A DNA stretch of 64,000 nucleotides from Gemmatimonadales bacterium (GCA_030636765.1 DAOVWI010000001.1:1-64000); one strand, 5' to 3'. Counted from the stretch's first letter, positions 38,576 to 47,633 are shown. Made by a program: numbers and translations. Notes: generated from the sequence alone by a model not told the origin.

Positions 38576-39406
38576 CAGGTCGCTGAAGAGCTCGAACTGG
38601 CGACCGCCAGTGGCTCGATGCCGTAGAGCGCTCACGTCGTATAGCGGCGTCGGGCGCTCCTGCGTGGCCACGTCGATCAGCCCCCGGTATCCGGTGTCTG
38701 CCAGGGCGCCGACCACCGCCTCGCGCGCCAACCGTCCCTCGTTGCACTCCTCGCTCACGTGCGCCAGCAGGATTCCGCCCAACTCGGGGTGCAGCAGCTC
38801 GGCCGCGAGCTCCGCCGCCATCCGGTTCGAGAGGTGGCCGCGGCTGCCGCCGATGCGCTCCTTCACTGGCCACGGGTAGGGTCCATCGCGCAGGAGCAGG
38901 TCGTCGTGGTTGGCCTCGAGGACCAGGAAGTGGCAGCCGCGAAGGGCGTCTCGCACCGTTCCCGTCGGTCTGCCGAGATCCGTGGCGACGCCGACCTTGA
39001 GTCCTGTGGCGGAGTCGGTGAGCGTTACGGCCAACGGATCGGCGGCGTCGTGGCTCGTGAGAAACGCCCGGATCTCCAGGTTCCCGACGCTGAACGTCGT
39101 CTCGCGCTCGAAAGTTCGGATCTCCTCCTCGCCGGAGAGCAGGGCGCTGCAAACCGTCGCCGTCCGGCGACTCATGTAGATCGGCCAGCCCCACCGGCGG
39201 GCGGCGACCCCGATGCCACGCGTGTGGTCCCGGTGCTCGTGCGTGACGACGATGGCCGCGATGCCCTCGGTCGCCACGTCGAGCATCGCCAGGCGCCGCC
39301 CGATCTGACGAGCGCTGAGACCGGCGTCCACGAGCACCCGCGTGCCGCCGCCTTCCACGAGGAGCGAGTTGCCCCGGCTGCCACTCCCGAGCGCGGCTAC
39401 GCGCAC
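38570..39406 (-). CDS. MBL-fold metallo-hydrolase (YycJ/WalJ-like)
   Basis: A 278-residue beta-lactamase-fold protein. It starts VRVAALGSGSRGNSLLVEGGGTRVL in two blocks, the YycJ signature. The metal site is THEHRDH (His56, His58, Asp60, His61), with LTSHDAADPLAV and VLEANHDDLLL further on. WalJ/YycJ proteins are 5'-exonuclease-like and affect cell-wall regulation or mismatch repair. I chose the GTG at 39406 because AGGAAG lies just upstream and homology starts there. The last codons (FSDLL) fall in a 15-base match to the inverted-repeat element end. Confidence 0.88.
   Translation of the reverse strand: MRVAALGSGSRGNSLLVEGGGTRVLVDAGLSARQIGRRLAMLDVATEGIAAIVVTHEHRDHTRGIGVAARRWGWPIYMSRRTATVCSALLSGEEEIRTFERETTFSVGNLEIRAFLTSHDAADPLAVTLTDSATGLKVGVATDLGRPTGTVRDALRGCHFLVLEANHDDLLLRDGPYPWPVKERIGGSRGHLSNRMAAELAAELLHPELGGILLAHVSEECNEGRLAREAVVGALADTGYRGLIDVATQERPTPLYDVSALRHRATGGRQFELFSDLL
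38576..38590. repeat. Possible terminal fragment of the inverted-repeat element
   Basis: CAGGTCGCTGAAGAG is identical to the outer left end of copy 2 at its first 14 bases. It starts one base after the rseP stop and lies inside the convergent gene's last codons. Too short to exclude chance, but its location at a gene end fits the other copies. Confidence 0.3.
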
Positions 39407-39431
39407 GCTTCCTCGGCTCGCCCGCCCCGGC

Positions 39432-40634
39432 TCATCCTCGCTGGGCCCGGCCGGCCTCCCAGACGGCCGACAACCAGGTGCGCTCGGCCTCGCCGAACCG
39501 GAGCCCACGGCGCTCTGCGGCCACGGCCGCCGTTCGCAGAAAGCCCTCCAGGCGGTGTTCGGTGGCCGAATCGCCCCAGCTGAAGGGCGGCATGAATCGC
39601 GGTGGGGATCCCCCGAACACGTTGGCGCCGCAGCCGAGCACGCTTCCGGTGCCGATCAGCGTTCCGATCGCCGTCTTTACGTGGTCGCCGATCAGGCACC
39701 CGAGCTTCATCAGGCCGGTGTCGATCTCGCCGTTGGGTCCGGCAAGGCGGATCGATCCGTACGTGTTCTTGAGGTCGCTGTTCGTGGTGAGCGCCCCGAG
39801 GTTCACCCACCGCCCGACGTAGGCGTGGCCGAGGAAGCCGTCGTGTGCCTTGTTCGTGTAGCCGAGCACCACGGTACCCTCGATCTCGCCGCGCAGGTAG
39901 CTGAAGGGACCGGCCGAGAGACCGGCGATCGAGCCCCCCAGAAGCCGGCTCGAGGGCCCTGCATACAGGGGTCCCGCGAGCCGGGCACCGGCCCTGACCT
40001 CGACGCCGCGATCGAGGCAGATCGGGCCGCTGCGCAGGTCGAACACGACCCCGGGCTCGATCTGGACGTCCGCGGCCAGAAGAAGCTCGGCGCTGCCTAG
40101 CCGCTGTCCGCGGGGCGAGCTGAGAGGTGGTCCGACTTCGACGGCGCCGGCTTCCAGATCCGCCCTCGTTCGCTCCGGAGACCGAACGATCAGATCCCAC
40201 ACGTGCTGCAGCACATCGCCCTCGATCTCCTGGGTCGCGCCCGGGATCGGAGCCGGCGCACTGAACCAGGAGGCATCCGGCCCATCCTCGCCTCCCGGGA
40301 CGTACGCTCCGATCACGTCTTCGCCGATCCGGATCGTGGCGGCCGTCGGTGGTGGCTCGAAACGCTCGCCGGCTTCTGGGATCGCCCGGGCGCACAGGAA
40401 GAGGCGGTCTTCGGCTTTGTCGATCTCCTCGGCGGAAGCCGCGGGCGGCACGCCGGGCTCGCTGTAGGACGAGAGCCAGGGACGGGTGATCAGGCCGACG
40501 GCGGCGGCGCCTGCGAAGCGCTCCAGACGCTGGCGAAGCAGGAGCGCGCCGAAGAGCAGCTCGGAGCAGGGTCGCGAGAGGGCGAAGGGCTGCCAGGCGT
40601 CCGCCTGGCGGTCGTCGAAGATGTAAAGCCTCAC
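39432..40634 (-). CDS. GlmU-type sugar nucleotidyltransferase / hexapeptide acyltransferase (alternative GlmU family)
   Basis: A 400-residue protein of two domains. The N-terminal ~190 residues (LYIFDDRQADAWQPFALSRP, CSELLFGALLLRQR) resemble the nucleotidyltransferase part of the alternative Bacteroidetes-type GlmU and lack the canonical LAAGxGTRM loop. From about 195 on it is a left-handed beta helix with hexapeptide repeats (AELLLAADVQIEPGVVF, GCLIGDHVKTAIGTLIGTGSVLGCGANVFGG). It would make UDP-GlcNAc or a related sugar nucleotide. The GTG start overlaps the manC stop by 4 bases, tying it to mannose nucleotide synthesis. Confidence 0.82.
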   Translation of the reverse strand: MRLYIFDDRQADAWQPFALSRPCSELLFGALLLRQRLERFAGAAAVGLITRPWLSSYSEPGVPPAASAEEIDKAEDRLFLCARAIPEAGERFEPPPTAATIRIGEDVIGAYVPGGEDGPDASWFSAPAPIPGATQEIEGDVLQHVWDLIVRSPERTRADLEAGAVEVGPPLSSPRGQRLGSAELLLAADVQIEPGVVFDLRSGPICLDRGVEVRAGARLAGPLYAGPSSRLLGGSIAGLSAGPFSYLRGEIEGTVVLGYTNKAHDGFLGHAYVGRWVNLGALTTNSDLKNTYGSIRLAGPNGEIDTGLMKLGCLIGDHVKTAIGTLIGTGSVLGCGANVFGGSPPRFMPPFSWGDSATEHRLEGFLRTAAVAAERRGLRFGEAERTWLSAVWEAGRAQRG

Positions 40635-41662
40635 GCCTCCTCCGGTGAGTCGGTGGCCTCGAAAATCCGTTTCATGTCGGCCGCAGCCTCGCGCGTCGTG
40701 ACGAACGTGTGGTCGCCGGAACGGACGACCACCAGGTCGTGCACGCCGAACAGCGTGACGCTCCCGTCCTCCGACCAGACGATGTTGTCGCCGCTGTCGA
40801 CGAGGTCGACCGGGCCGAACACGATGTTCCCATCCCGGTCGGCCGGCCAGGTGCGGCGGAGCGCATTCCAGCCGCCGACATCGTCCCAGTCGAAGGAGGC
40901 GGTCACGACGCCGACCCGGCTCGCACGCTCCATCACCGCCACGTCGATCGTCACATGAGCGCATGCCTCGAAGAACCCGGCGGCTCCGTTCTCCAGGCGT
41001 TCGAGCGGGATCTCGGGGGCGAGCGTGCGGATCGCCGTGAGCAGGTCCGCAGCCCGCCAGATGAAGATTCCGCTGTTCCAGAGGTACTCCCCGGAATCGA
41101 CGTACGCACGGGCCGTTTCCGGCGGAGGCTTCTCCACGAACTCGCCGGCGGCAAACACACCCGGCGCCATCTCGGCCCCGAGCCGGACGTACCCGTAGCC
41201 GGTCTCGGGTCGGTCGGGCTCGATTCCCAGGCAGAAGAGACGCCCGCCTCCGGTCGCGGCTACCCCGCGAGCGATCGTGTCGAGGAACTCATCGAGCGGC
41301 TCGATCACGTGATCGGCGTGTAACGAGACCATGACCCCTTCGGGATCCCGCCCGGCGATGATGTGAGCCGCCCAGGCGAGTGCCGGTCCGGTGCCTCTCG
41401 CCTCGGGCTCCACTAGAAGGTTGGCCGGCTCGAGGTCGGGGAGCGCCTCCAGGACGGGATCGACCAGGTGCGTCCCGAGGACAACGAGGACGCGCTCGGG
41501 CCCCGCGAGCGCCACCGCACGTGCGACGGCGTCGACGATGAGCGGGCGGTCGGTGCCGAGGGGGAGAAGCTGCTTCGGTCGCTCCGGACGCGAAGCGGGC
41601 CAGAAGCGCGATCCCACGCCGCCTGCCAGAACGACGGCGAACGGACGCTCGAGCTGGCTCAC
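40631..41662 (-). CDS. manC: Mannose-1-phosphate guanylyltransferase
   Basis: A 343-residue nucleotidyltransferase that makes GDP-mannose from mannose-1-phosphate and GTP. VVLAGGVGSRFWPASRPERPKQ is the nucleotide-binding signature. Further blocks are SLHADHVI, TGYGYVRLG, FVEKPPPE, YLWNSGIFIW and FDWDDVGGWNAL. It lacks the C-terminal phosphomannose isomerase domain of bifunctional forms. The GTG at 41662 starts right at the conserved block, although its Shine-Dalgarno is poor; an extension up to 41827 is open but unlike the family. First gene of the minus-strand run manC, GlmU-like, MBL. Confidence 0.93.
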   Translation of the reverse strand: MSQLERPFAVVLAGGVGSRFWPASRPERPKQLLPLGTDRPLIVDAVARAVALAGPERVLVVLGTHLVDPVLEALPDLEPANLLVEPEARGTGPALAWAAHIIAGRDPEGVMVSLHADHVIEPLDEFLDTIARGVAATGGGRLFCLGIEPDRPETGYGYVRLGAEMAPGVFAAGEFVEKPPPETARAYVDSGEYLWNSGIFIWRAADLLTAIRTLAPEIPLERLENGAAGFFEACAHVTIDVAVMERASRVGVVTASFDWDDVGGWNALRRTWPADRDGNIVFGPVDLVDSGDNIVWSEDGSVTLFGVHDLVVVRSGDHTFVTTREAAADMKRIFEATDSPEEA

Positions 41663-41703
41663 TGGCTGTTCGTCTTCACGAGGCTCCTGTCGGCGGCGTC
41701 GGG

Positions 41704-41733
41704 AACGTACCGGCTCCGAGCATGGAGAGTCAA
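41704..41733 (-). promoter_or_regulatory. Candidate promoter of manC
   Basis: On the minus strand TTGACT (41733-41728) is followed after 18 bases by TACGTT (41709-41704). It lies about 40 bases upstream of the manC GTG. The -35 is good, the -10 has three consensus bases. Confidence 0.35.
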
Positions 41734-41863
41734 CCAACTCGCCCGGAAATCGCAAGCGAGGCAGCGACTTAGCTTGCTTGACCCGACGCTCGCCGCCGGG
41801 CATTTTCGAGCGAGTGGGCGTCATCAAAGAGCGATCGAGCTATCGGCAGCTTCGGGAGGATAC

Positions 41864-42415
41864 TTGAGACGTACATTTCGGCTGGTTACCGTTGGTGCGA
41901 TCGCGTGGACGCTGTCCGGTTGCGGCAGCTCACCGATCGGCCTTCCCGTCCCGGATGAACCGTCGGAATCCACCCTGGCGGACTTCTTCGTCGGGCCGCT
42001 GACGGGGCCCTCGGCCTTCAGCCTCATACTCCTGCGAGCGGTTCGAACCGACCAGACTCAGGACTGGGACTACGTTTTCGCGCTGGACGAGCAGGGCGTC
42101 GCCGAGCTGTTTCCGCGCGGCGCTGTTCTGGAGCCGCCATCCACGGCAGGCCTCCAGATCGTAGACGAGTCGTTCGACGATCTTACCGAGGCGCCCGAGT
42201 TCGGGTACGTGACCGACGCGCCCGTCCCGGTTCAGGTCGGGGACGTTCTCGCCGCGGTGAGCCAACGCCGGTGCGGCTCGTTCAACCTGCGTCGCTTCGG
42301 CAAGCTCGAGATTCTCGCGATCGATCGGGAGAGGGGCGAGGTAACGTTCAAGTGGTTGGCCAATCCGAACTGCGAGATCCGCTCTCTGGTGCCCGGAGAG
42401 GTGGGAGAACTCTGA
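41864..42415 (+). CDS. Predicted lipoprotein of unknown function
   Basis: A 183-residue protein starting at a TTG with a very strong GGGAGGA just upstream. The first 20 residues are a lipoprotein signal: basic RRTFR, a hydrophobic stretch and the lipobox LSGC with Cys20 as the lipidation site. The mature part (around 160 residues) has no recognised domain. It includes DWDYVFALDEQGVAELFP, QVGDVLAAVSQRRCGSFNLRRFGKLEIL and VTFKWLANPNCEIRSLVPGE, with two cysteines that could form a disulfide. Divergent from manC and 31 bases before serS. Likely anchored to a membrane in the cell envelope. Confidence 0.75.
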   Translation: MRRTFRLVTVGAIAWTLSGCGSSPIGLPVPDEPSESTLADFFVGPLTGPSAFSLILLRAVRTDQTQDWDYVFALDEQGVAELFPRGAVLEPPSTAGLQIVDESFDDLTEAPEFGYVTDAPVPVQVGDVLAAVSQRRCGSFNLRRFGKLEILAIDRERGEVTFKWLANPNCEIRSLVPGEVGEL

Positions 42416-42446
42416 CCGCGTCGGCTCCTGGACGTCCGTTCGCCAC

Positions 42447-43724
42447 ATGCTAGACATCCGATACATCCGCGAGAAATCGGCGGAATGCCGGGAGCGACTC
42501 GCTGTCCGGGGCGATCCGGAGCTTGGGAGCCTTCTCGACGGCGCGCTGGCCCTCGATGTCAGGCGAAGGGAGCTGATCGGCCAGGTCGAGGTCCTGAAGG
42601 CGGAGCGGAACGAGCGCTCACGCGAGATCGGCGAGCGCAAGCGCCTCGGCGAGGACGCGTCCGATCTGCTCGAGCCCATGCAGAAGGTGGCGGCTCGGAT
42701 ACGCGGACTGGATTCGGATCTCGCGGAGGTGGAAGCCGAGCTCGAGTCTCTCCTTCTCACGATCCCGAACGTGCCGCACGAGCGGGTCCCGCCGGGCGGC
42801 GAGGGAGAGGGGCAGGTCCTTCGCGAGTGGGGTGAGCCGCCCTCCTTCGATTTCGAGCCTCGTCCACACTGGGAGATCGGAAGCGCGCTCGGCATACTCG
42901 ACATGGAACGTGGGGCGAAGCTGTCCGGATCCGGCTTTCCGCTGCTCGCCGGTGCCGGTGCCCGACTCCAGCGCGCTCTCGTGCAGCTGATGCTCGATAC
43001 GCACGTGGAGGAGCACGGGTACACGGAGATAGCGCCGCCGTACCTCGTGAATCGCGAGTCCATGATGGCGACGGGCCATCTCCCGAAGTTCGAGGAGGAC
43101 GCGTACCGCACCGATCCGGATGACCTGTTTCTCGTTCCGACGGCCGAGGTGCCCATCACGAATCTGCATCGCGATGAGATCCTCGATGGAGAGTCGCTGC
43201 CGCGCGCGTACGTGGCCTACACGCCTTGTTTCCGCCGTGAGGCCGGGGCTGCCGGGCGCGAGACGAGAGGTCTTCTCCGGGTTCACCAGTTCGACAAGGT
43301 GGAGCTCGTCCGGCTCGTGGCTCCGGAGAGCTCGGATGACGCGCTCGAGGCTCTGACGGGACATGCCGAGCGGATCCTCGAGAGGCTCGAGCTCCCGTAC
43401 CGACGTGTGTTGCTGCCGGGCGGCGATCTCGGCTTCGCCAACTACCTGACGTACGATCTGGAGGTGTGGGCGGCGGGCGTTGGGGAGTGGCTCGAAGTGT
43501 CCAGCTGTTCGAGCTACGGCGATTATCAGGCGCGGCGTGCGAGCATCCGGTTTCGGCCGGGACCACGCGAGAAACCGGCCTTCGTGCACACCCTGAACGG
43601 GTCCGGACTGGCGCTCGCGCGCACGATCGTGGCTCTGTTGGAGAACGGCCAGCAGGGGGATGGCAGCGTCATCGTGCCGGCCGCGCTGCACTCTTACCTG
43701 GGAGCGGATCGGCTGGAATCGTGA
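42447..43724 (+). CDS. serS: Seryl-tRNA synthetase
   Basis: A 425-residue class II synthetase. Residues 1-110 are the tRNA-binding coiled-coil arm (MLDIRYIREKSAECRERLA, VLKAERNERSREIGERKRLG). The catalytic core has TAEVPITNLHRDEIL, motif 2 as FRREAGAAGRETRGLLRVHQF, EVSSCSSYGDYQARR and motif 3 as NGSGLALARTIVALLENGQ. It charges tRNA-Ser with serine. The stop overlaps the histidine kinase start (GTGA). No T-box or other leader is seen in the 31 bases before it. Confidence 0.96.
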   Translation: MLDIRYIREKSAECRERLAVRGDPELGSLLDGALALDVRRRELIGQVEVLKAERNERSREIGERKRLGEDASDLLEPMQKVAARIRGLDSDLAEVEAELESLLLTIPNVPHERVPPGGEGEGQVLREWGEPPSFDFEPRPHWEIGSALGILDMERGAKLSGSGFPLLAGAGARLQRALVQLMLDTHVEEHGYTEIAPPYLVNRESMMATGHLPKFEEDAYRTDPDDLFLVPTAEVPITNLHRDEILDGESLPRAYVAYTPCFRREAGAAGRETRGLLRVHQFDKVELVRLVAPESSDDALEALTGHAERILERLELPYRRVLLPGGDLGFANYLTYDLEVWAAGVGEWLEVSSCSSYGDYQARRASIRFRPGPREKPAFVHTLNGSGLALARTIVALLENGQQGDGSVIVPAALHSYLGADRLES

Positions 43725-44932
43725 CCAGACGGATACTCCCGTACGCCATTGCGGTCGCCTTCGCGGCCGTGATCGTCTCCTTCCTCGTCTACACGCAGCA
43801 GATGGCACGCGCCATCCGAATGGACGCGACCGTGTTCAGCCGGATCTACGCCCTCACCTTCCAGGCCACGAGCGCACCCGACACGAAGGAGCAGCAGCGG
43901 CTCACCGACGAGATCCTCTTCGAGGTGCTGGGCGAGGTTGACCGTCTGGCGATCCCGGTCGTGGTGACGGACCTGGAGGGCACGCCCAGCTCCGTCGCGA
44001 ACCTCCCGTTCGATGCGGACCTGCGGGATCCGGAAGGGATGGAACGGATTCGGCGCTACGTGGAGGAGCTGGATGCGCGCACGCCGGCGGTCACGGCGGC
44101 GGAGTACAACCTCCGGATCCACTTCGGAGAACCGATTTTCCTGCGGCGCCTGAGATGGATCCCCTGGCTGCAGGCGTCGATCCTCTTCGTTCTCGTGGCG
44201 GGCGGTGCCTGGCTCGTCCTCGCATCGCTGCGAGGAGAGCGCGAACGCATCTGGTCGGCGATGGCGAGGGAGTCCGCTCACCAGATGGGGACGCCACTCA
44301 GCTCCCTCGTGGGGTGGCTCGAGCAGCTGGAGTTGGAGATCGAGCCGGGAGGCGCCTCTGTGGCTCCGGCGGTCCCTCCCGATCTCGTGGAGGAGATGAA
44401 GGCGGATACGGACCGACTGCTCAAGGTGTCGCGTCGTTTCGAGCTCATCGGACAGCACCCGAGGCTCGATGTCGTGGATGTCGGCGAGATCGCCCAGCGC
44501 CTTCGCCGCTACTTTCAGGCGCGCCTTCCGAGCCTCGGCAGCCGGGTGTCTCTGGAGGTCGATGTTGCTGCCGATGCTCCCGCAGTGTTGGGAAACGAGA
44601 CGCTTCTGGAGTGGGCGCTGGAGAACCTCATCAAGAACGCGCTCGATGCTCTTGCCGGCCGGGAAGGCAAGGTCGTCGTGGAGTATGACGGCGTCCACTT
44701 CGAGCGCGCGGCCTTCCGGGTCCACGACACCGGTCCCGGGATCGCGGCGGGCGTCCGCAAGCGGATCTTCGAGATCGGTTTCACGACCAAGGAACGCGGG
44801 TGGGGCGTGGGACTCTCATTGGCGCGCCGCATCATCGAGGACATGCACGACGGCTCGATCGTGCTGGAGCACAGCGACTCGGGCGCCAGCTTCCGCATCG
44901 AGCTCCCGGTCGCGCAGCAGGGAGACGCGTGA
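43721..44932 (+). CDS. Membrane sensor histidine kinase (orphan)
   Basis: A 403-residue kinase with two transmembrane helices (about 7-23 and 150-168) that bracket an extracytoplasmic sensor of ~125 residues. The H-box is unusual, MARESAHQMGTPLSSLVGW with His187, a type known from Bacteroidetes and Gemmatimonadota. The ATPase has NLIKNALDA (N box), DTGPGIA (G1) and GWGVGLSLARRI (G2). No HAMP domain is evident. No response regulator gene is near, so it is an orphan. It overlaps serS by 4 bases and the helicase gene by 4 bases. Confidence 0.88.
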   Translation: MTRRILPYAIAVAFAAVIVSFLVYTQQMARAIRMDATVFSRIYALTFQATSAPDTKEQQRLTDEILFEVLGEVDRLAIPVVVTDLEGTPSSVANLPFDADLRDPEGMERIRRYVEELDARTPAVTAAEYNLRIHFGEPIFLRRLRWIPWLQASILFVLVAGGAWLVLASLRGERERIWSAMARESAHQMGTPLSSLVGWLEQLELEIEPGGASVAPAVPPDLVEEMKADTDRLLKVSRRFELIGQHPRLDVVDVGEIAQRLRRYFQARLPSLGSRVSLEVDVAADAPAVLGNETLLEWALENLIKNALDALAGREGKVVVEYDGVHFERAAFRVHDTGPGIAAGVRKRIFEIGFTTKERGWGVGLSLARRIIEDMHDGSIVLEHSDSGASFRIELPVAQQGDA

Positions 44933-47262
44933 GGATCTCTCTCAATCCGGAACAGCAGGCGGCGGTCGAGCACGGGGATGGTCCTCTGCTCGTGCTCGCG
45001 GGGGCGGGCTCCGGGAAGACGCGCGTGCTCACCGCCCGGATCGCTCGGCTGCTGGAGACCGGGGTGCGGCCTCACCGGATCCTCGCCGTGACGTTCACGA
45101 ACAAGGCCGCCGAGGTCATGCGGCATCGGATAGCCGGCCTGGTCGGACACGAGCCCGCGGGGCTGTGGGCGGGCACGTTCCACTCCGTGTGCGCCCGGCT
45201 CCTGCGCCTCGAGGCCGACCGGACCGACCGTACCCGGTCGTTCACGATCTACGACGAGAGCGATTCCGAACGCGCGGTGAAGCGTGCGATGGAAGAGGTC
45301 GACGTGGACCCGCGTCGCTGGGCCGCGGCTGCCCTGCGGGCCCGAATCTCCGATGCGAAGAACACTCTCGTGGGGCCGGATGATTACGCCGTTACCGCGT
45401 TCGATCCGCTCTCTCGCGTCACGGCCGAGGTGTATCCTGCGTACGAGCGAACCCTGGCCAGCTGCAACGCCTACGACTTCGACGATCTGCTCGTTCGCGC
45501 CGTTCGCCTCCTCGAGGGGGATCCTCTCGTGTGCGAGAAGTACGGGGGACGCTTCGCGTACATCCTCGTTGACGAGTACCAGGACACGAACCAGGCTCAG
45601 TACCGTCTCGTCCGTGCGCTCGCCAAGGTCCACGGCAACCTCTGCGTGGTCGGAGACGACGACCAGTCGATTTACGGATGGCGGGGAGCGGACATCCGCA
45701 ACATCCTGGACTTCGAGCGGGACTTTCCGGGAACGACGGTCGTTCGTCTCGAGCAGAACTATCGCTCGACCGGATCCATTCTGGAGGTGGCCAACGCGAT
45801 CATCGCCCGCAACCGGTCGAGGGTGGAGAAGCGGCTGCGCACGGACCGACCCGACGGCCGTCGGGTGGTGGTTTCCGCGCTTCGAGATGAGCGGGCGGAG
45901 GCGGTGTGGACCATCCGTCGGATCGAGTCGCTCCGGGACAGCTACACGCTAGGAGATGTCGGCATCCTCTACCGGACGAACTCCCAGTCCCGCGCCTACG
46001 AGGATGCTCTGAGAGGGGCCCGATTGCCGTACCGCGTGGTGGGCGGCATTCGCTTCTACGAGCGCCGGGAGGTCAAGGACTTGCTTGCCTACCTCCGGCT
46101 CGTCGTCAACCCGGCCGACGACACAGCCTTCCTTCGGGCCGTGGGATGGCCTCGGCGTGGCGTGGGCGCCGTGTCCTTGGAACGGCTGGCGGCGGCCCGC
46201 TCGAGGGCCGCTCCCGGTACGGCGGCTGGCGGAAGCCTGCTCGCCGCAGCGGAGCGTGCGGACCAGGTGGAGGGTCTGTCGGGCGCGGCCGCGAAGGCCT
46301 TGAAAAGGTTCGCGGCAGGCATGGAGTCGCTTCGATCCCTTCTGCCGGAGGCCTCGGCCGTCGACGTGGCAGAGGAGTGCCTCCGGGCGTTCGGGCTTCG
46401 TAGCGCCCTCGAGGCCGAGGAGGACGGCGAGGACCGACTCGACATCGTGGATGAGCTGATCGCCGGGATGGTCTCGTTTTCGGGGGAGCCGCTGGAGGAG
46501 GAGGCAGCGACGGAGGGTGGAGGTCTGGAGCTCTTTCTCCAACACGTGTCTCTCCTGAGCGATGTCGACGAGTACGATCCCGAGGAAGGTGTCGTCTCGC
46601 TGATGACGCTCCACAACGCTAAGGGCATGGAGTTTCCCGTGGTCTTCGTCGGCGGCGTGGAGGAGGGTCTCTTGCCGTTGGGCCGCTCCGCCGAGACTGC
46701 CGAGGGAGTAGAGGAAGAACGGCGCCTGTTCTACGTGGGCCTCACGCGCGCGATGGACCGGCTGTTGGTCACACACGTTGCCCGGCGATGGAGGGCCGGA
46801 AGCTCGATGCCGTGCGCTCCGTCCAGCTTCCTGGAGGACCTGCCGGAGCATGCCGTCGAGCGCCGGATGTCCGGGACGACGGTGGGACGTCCGGGGCGAC
46901 GGGGCTCCTCGAGTTTTCGCTCGTCGCCGCGTGCGACCTGGGCGACCGGGGCAGGTTGGTCCGGTGGTCTCGACGCGACGGCGGACGGCGGAGACTTCGG
47001 CTGGCGTTACGATCCCTCGATGGGGAGGATCGACAGCTCCGCGGCGGGAGCCGATACCGAGCCCGTCTACGACTACTCGGAGAGCCAGGAGCCCTTCGAG
47101 CTCACGGTAGGCGGCCGCATCGTCCACCCGCGCTTCGGCCACGGAACCGTAGTCACGCTGAGCGGTGACGGCATGGGCGCCAAGGCTCGCATCGACTTCG
47201 ACGGGGGTGGGGTGAAGACGCTGCTGGTGGCTCACGCCGGCCTGCGTCCAGCGCCGGGGTAG
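44929..47262 (+). CDS. pcrA: ATP-dependent DNA helicase of the PcrA/UvrD family
   Basis: A 777-residue superfamily 1A 3'-5' helicase. Motifs in order: LNPEQQAAVEHG (Q), AGAGSGKTR (25-32, motif I), VTFTNKAAEVMRHR (Ia), ILVDEYQDTNQAQY (II), VVGDDDQSIYGWRGAD (III), LEQNYRSTG (IV), LMTLHNAKGMEFPVVF (V) and EERRLFYVGLTRAMDRL (VI). The end has the Tudor-like RNA polymerase-binding domain (GGRIVHPRFGHGTVV). It unwinds DNA in excision repair and removes proteins or stalled polymerase. The start GTG overlaps the kinase stop. Confidence 0.95.
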   Translation: MRISLNPEQQAAVEHGDGPLLVLAGAGSGKTRVLTARIARLLETGVRPHRILAVTFTNKAAEVMRHRIAGLVGHEPAGLWAGTFHSVCARLLRLEADRTDRTRSFTIYDESDSERAVKRAMEEVDVDPRRWAAAALRARISDAKNTLVGPDDYAVTAFDPLSRVTAEVYPAYERTLASCNAYDFDDLLVRAVRLLEGDPLVCEKYGGRFAYILVDEYQDTNQAQYRLVRALAKVHGNLCVVGDDDQSIYGWRGADIRNILDFERDFPGTTVVRLEQNYRSTGSILEVANAIIARNRSRVEKRLRTDRPDGRRVVVSALRDERAEAVWTIRRIESLRDSYTLGDVGILYRTNSQSRAYEDALRGARLPYRVVGGIRFYERREVKDLLAYLRLVVNPADDTAFLRAVGWPRRGVGAVSLERLAAARSRAAPGTAAGGSLLAAAERADQVEGLSGAAAKALKRFAAGMESLRSLLPEASAVDVAEECLRAFGLRSALEAEEDGEDRLDIVDELIAGMVSFSGEPLEEEAATEGGGLELFLQHVSLLSDVDEYDPEEGVVSLMTLHNAKGMEFPVVFVGGVEEGLLPLGRSAETAEGVEEERRLFYVGLTRAMDRLLVTHVARRWRAGSSMPCAPSSFLEDLPEHAVERRMSGTTVGRPGRRGSSSFRSSPRATWATGAGWSGGLDATADGGDFGWRYDPSMGRIDSSAAGADTEPVYDYSESQEPFELTVGGRIVHPRFGHGTVVTLSGDGMGAKARIDFDGGGVKTLLVAHAGLRPAPG

Positions 47263-47264
47263 CC

Positions 47265-47633
47265 GTGAGCCCAGGACGGCGGCGGAAGGATGACGCTGGG
47301 CGCGTCGATCCCGAGGAGCTTCGGCACCTCGCCGACCTTGCTGGCCTGGAATTGCCGGAAGCGGAGATCGGGCGCCTGGCCGCCGAATTGGGGGTCGTTC
47401 TCGGAGACTTCGCACGGATCGAGGCTCTTCAGGCGTCCGCTGAGGCTCTGCACCGGCCCGCTGAGCCCTCCCCCGGTGACCGCGGCCTCGAGCCGCGCCT
47501 GCGCCCCGATGCGGTCGCCCCGGATTCCCTCAGCGGACCCCTGTCGGGCATCGCTCCCGACTGGCGGAATGGCTTCTTCGTAGTGCCCCGGTGCCGGGTC
47601 TTCGGCGAACGGGCAGGGCAGGGTGACGAGTGA
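47265..47633 (+). CDS. gatC: Asp-tRNA(Asn)/Glu-tRNA(Gln) amidotransferase subunit GatC
   Basis: A 122-residue protein. RVDPEELRHLADLAGLELPEAE is the GatC N-terminal helix and LGDFARIEALQASA the next. GatC clamps GatA and GatB together. The family is usually ~95 residues; the extra length is an N-terminal basic tail and a polar insert (RPAEPSPGDRGLEPRLRPD). Start GTG 47265 is 2 bases after the helicase stop; the stop overlaps gatA by 4 bases. Confidence 0.88.
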   Translation: MSPGRRRKDDAGRVDPEELRHLADLAGLELPEAEIGRLAAELGVVLGDFARIEALQASAEALHRPAEPSPGDRGLEPRLRPDAVAPDSLSGPLSGIAPDWRNGFFVVPRCRVFGERAGQGDE

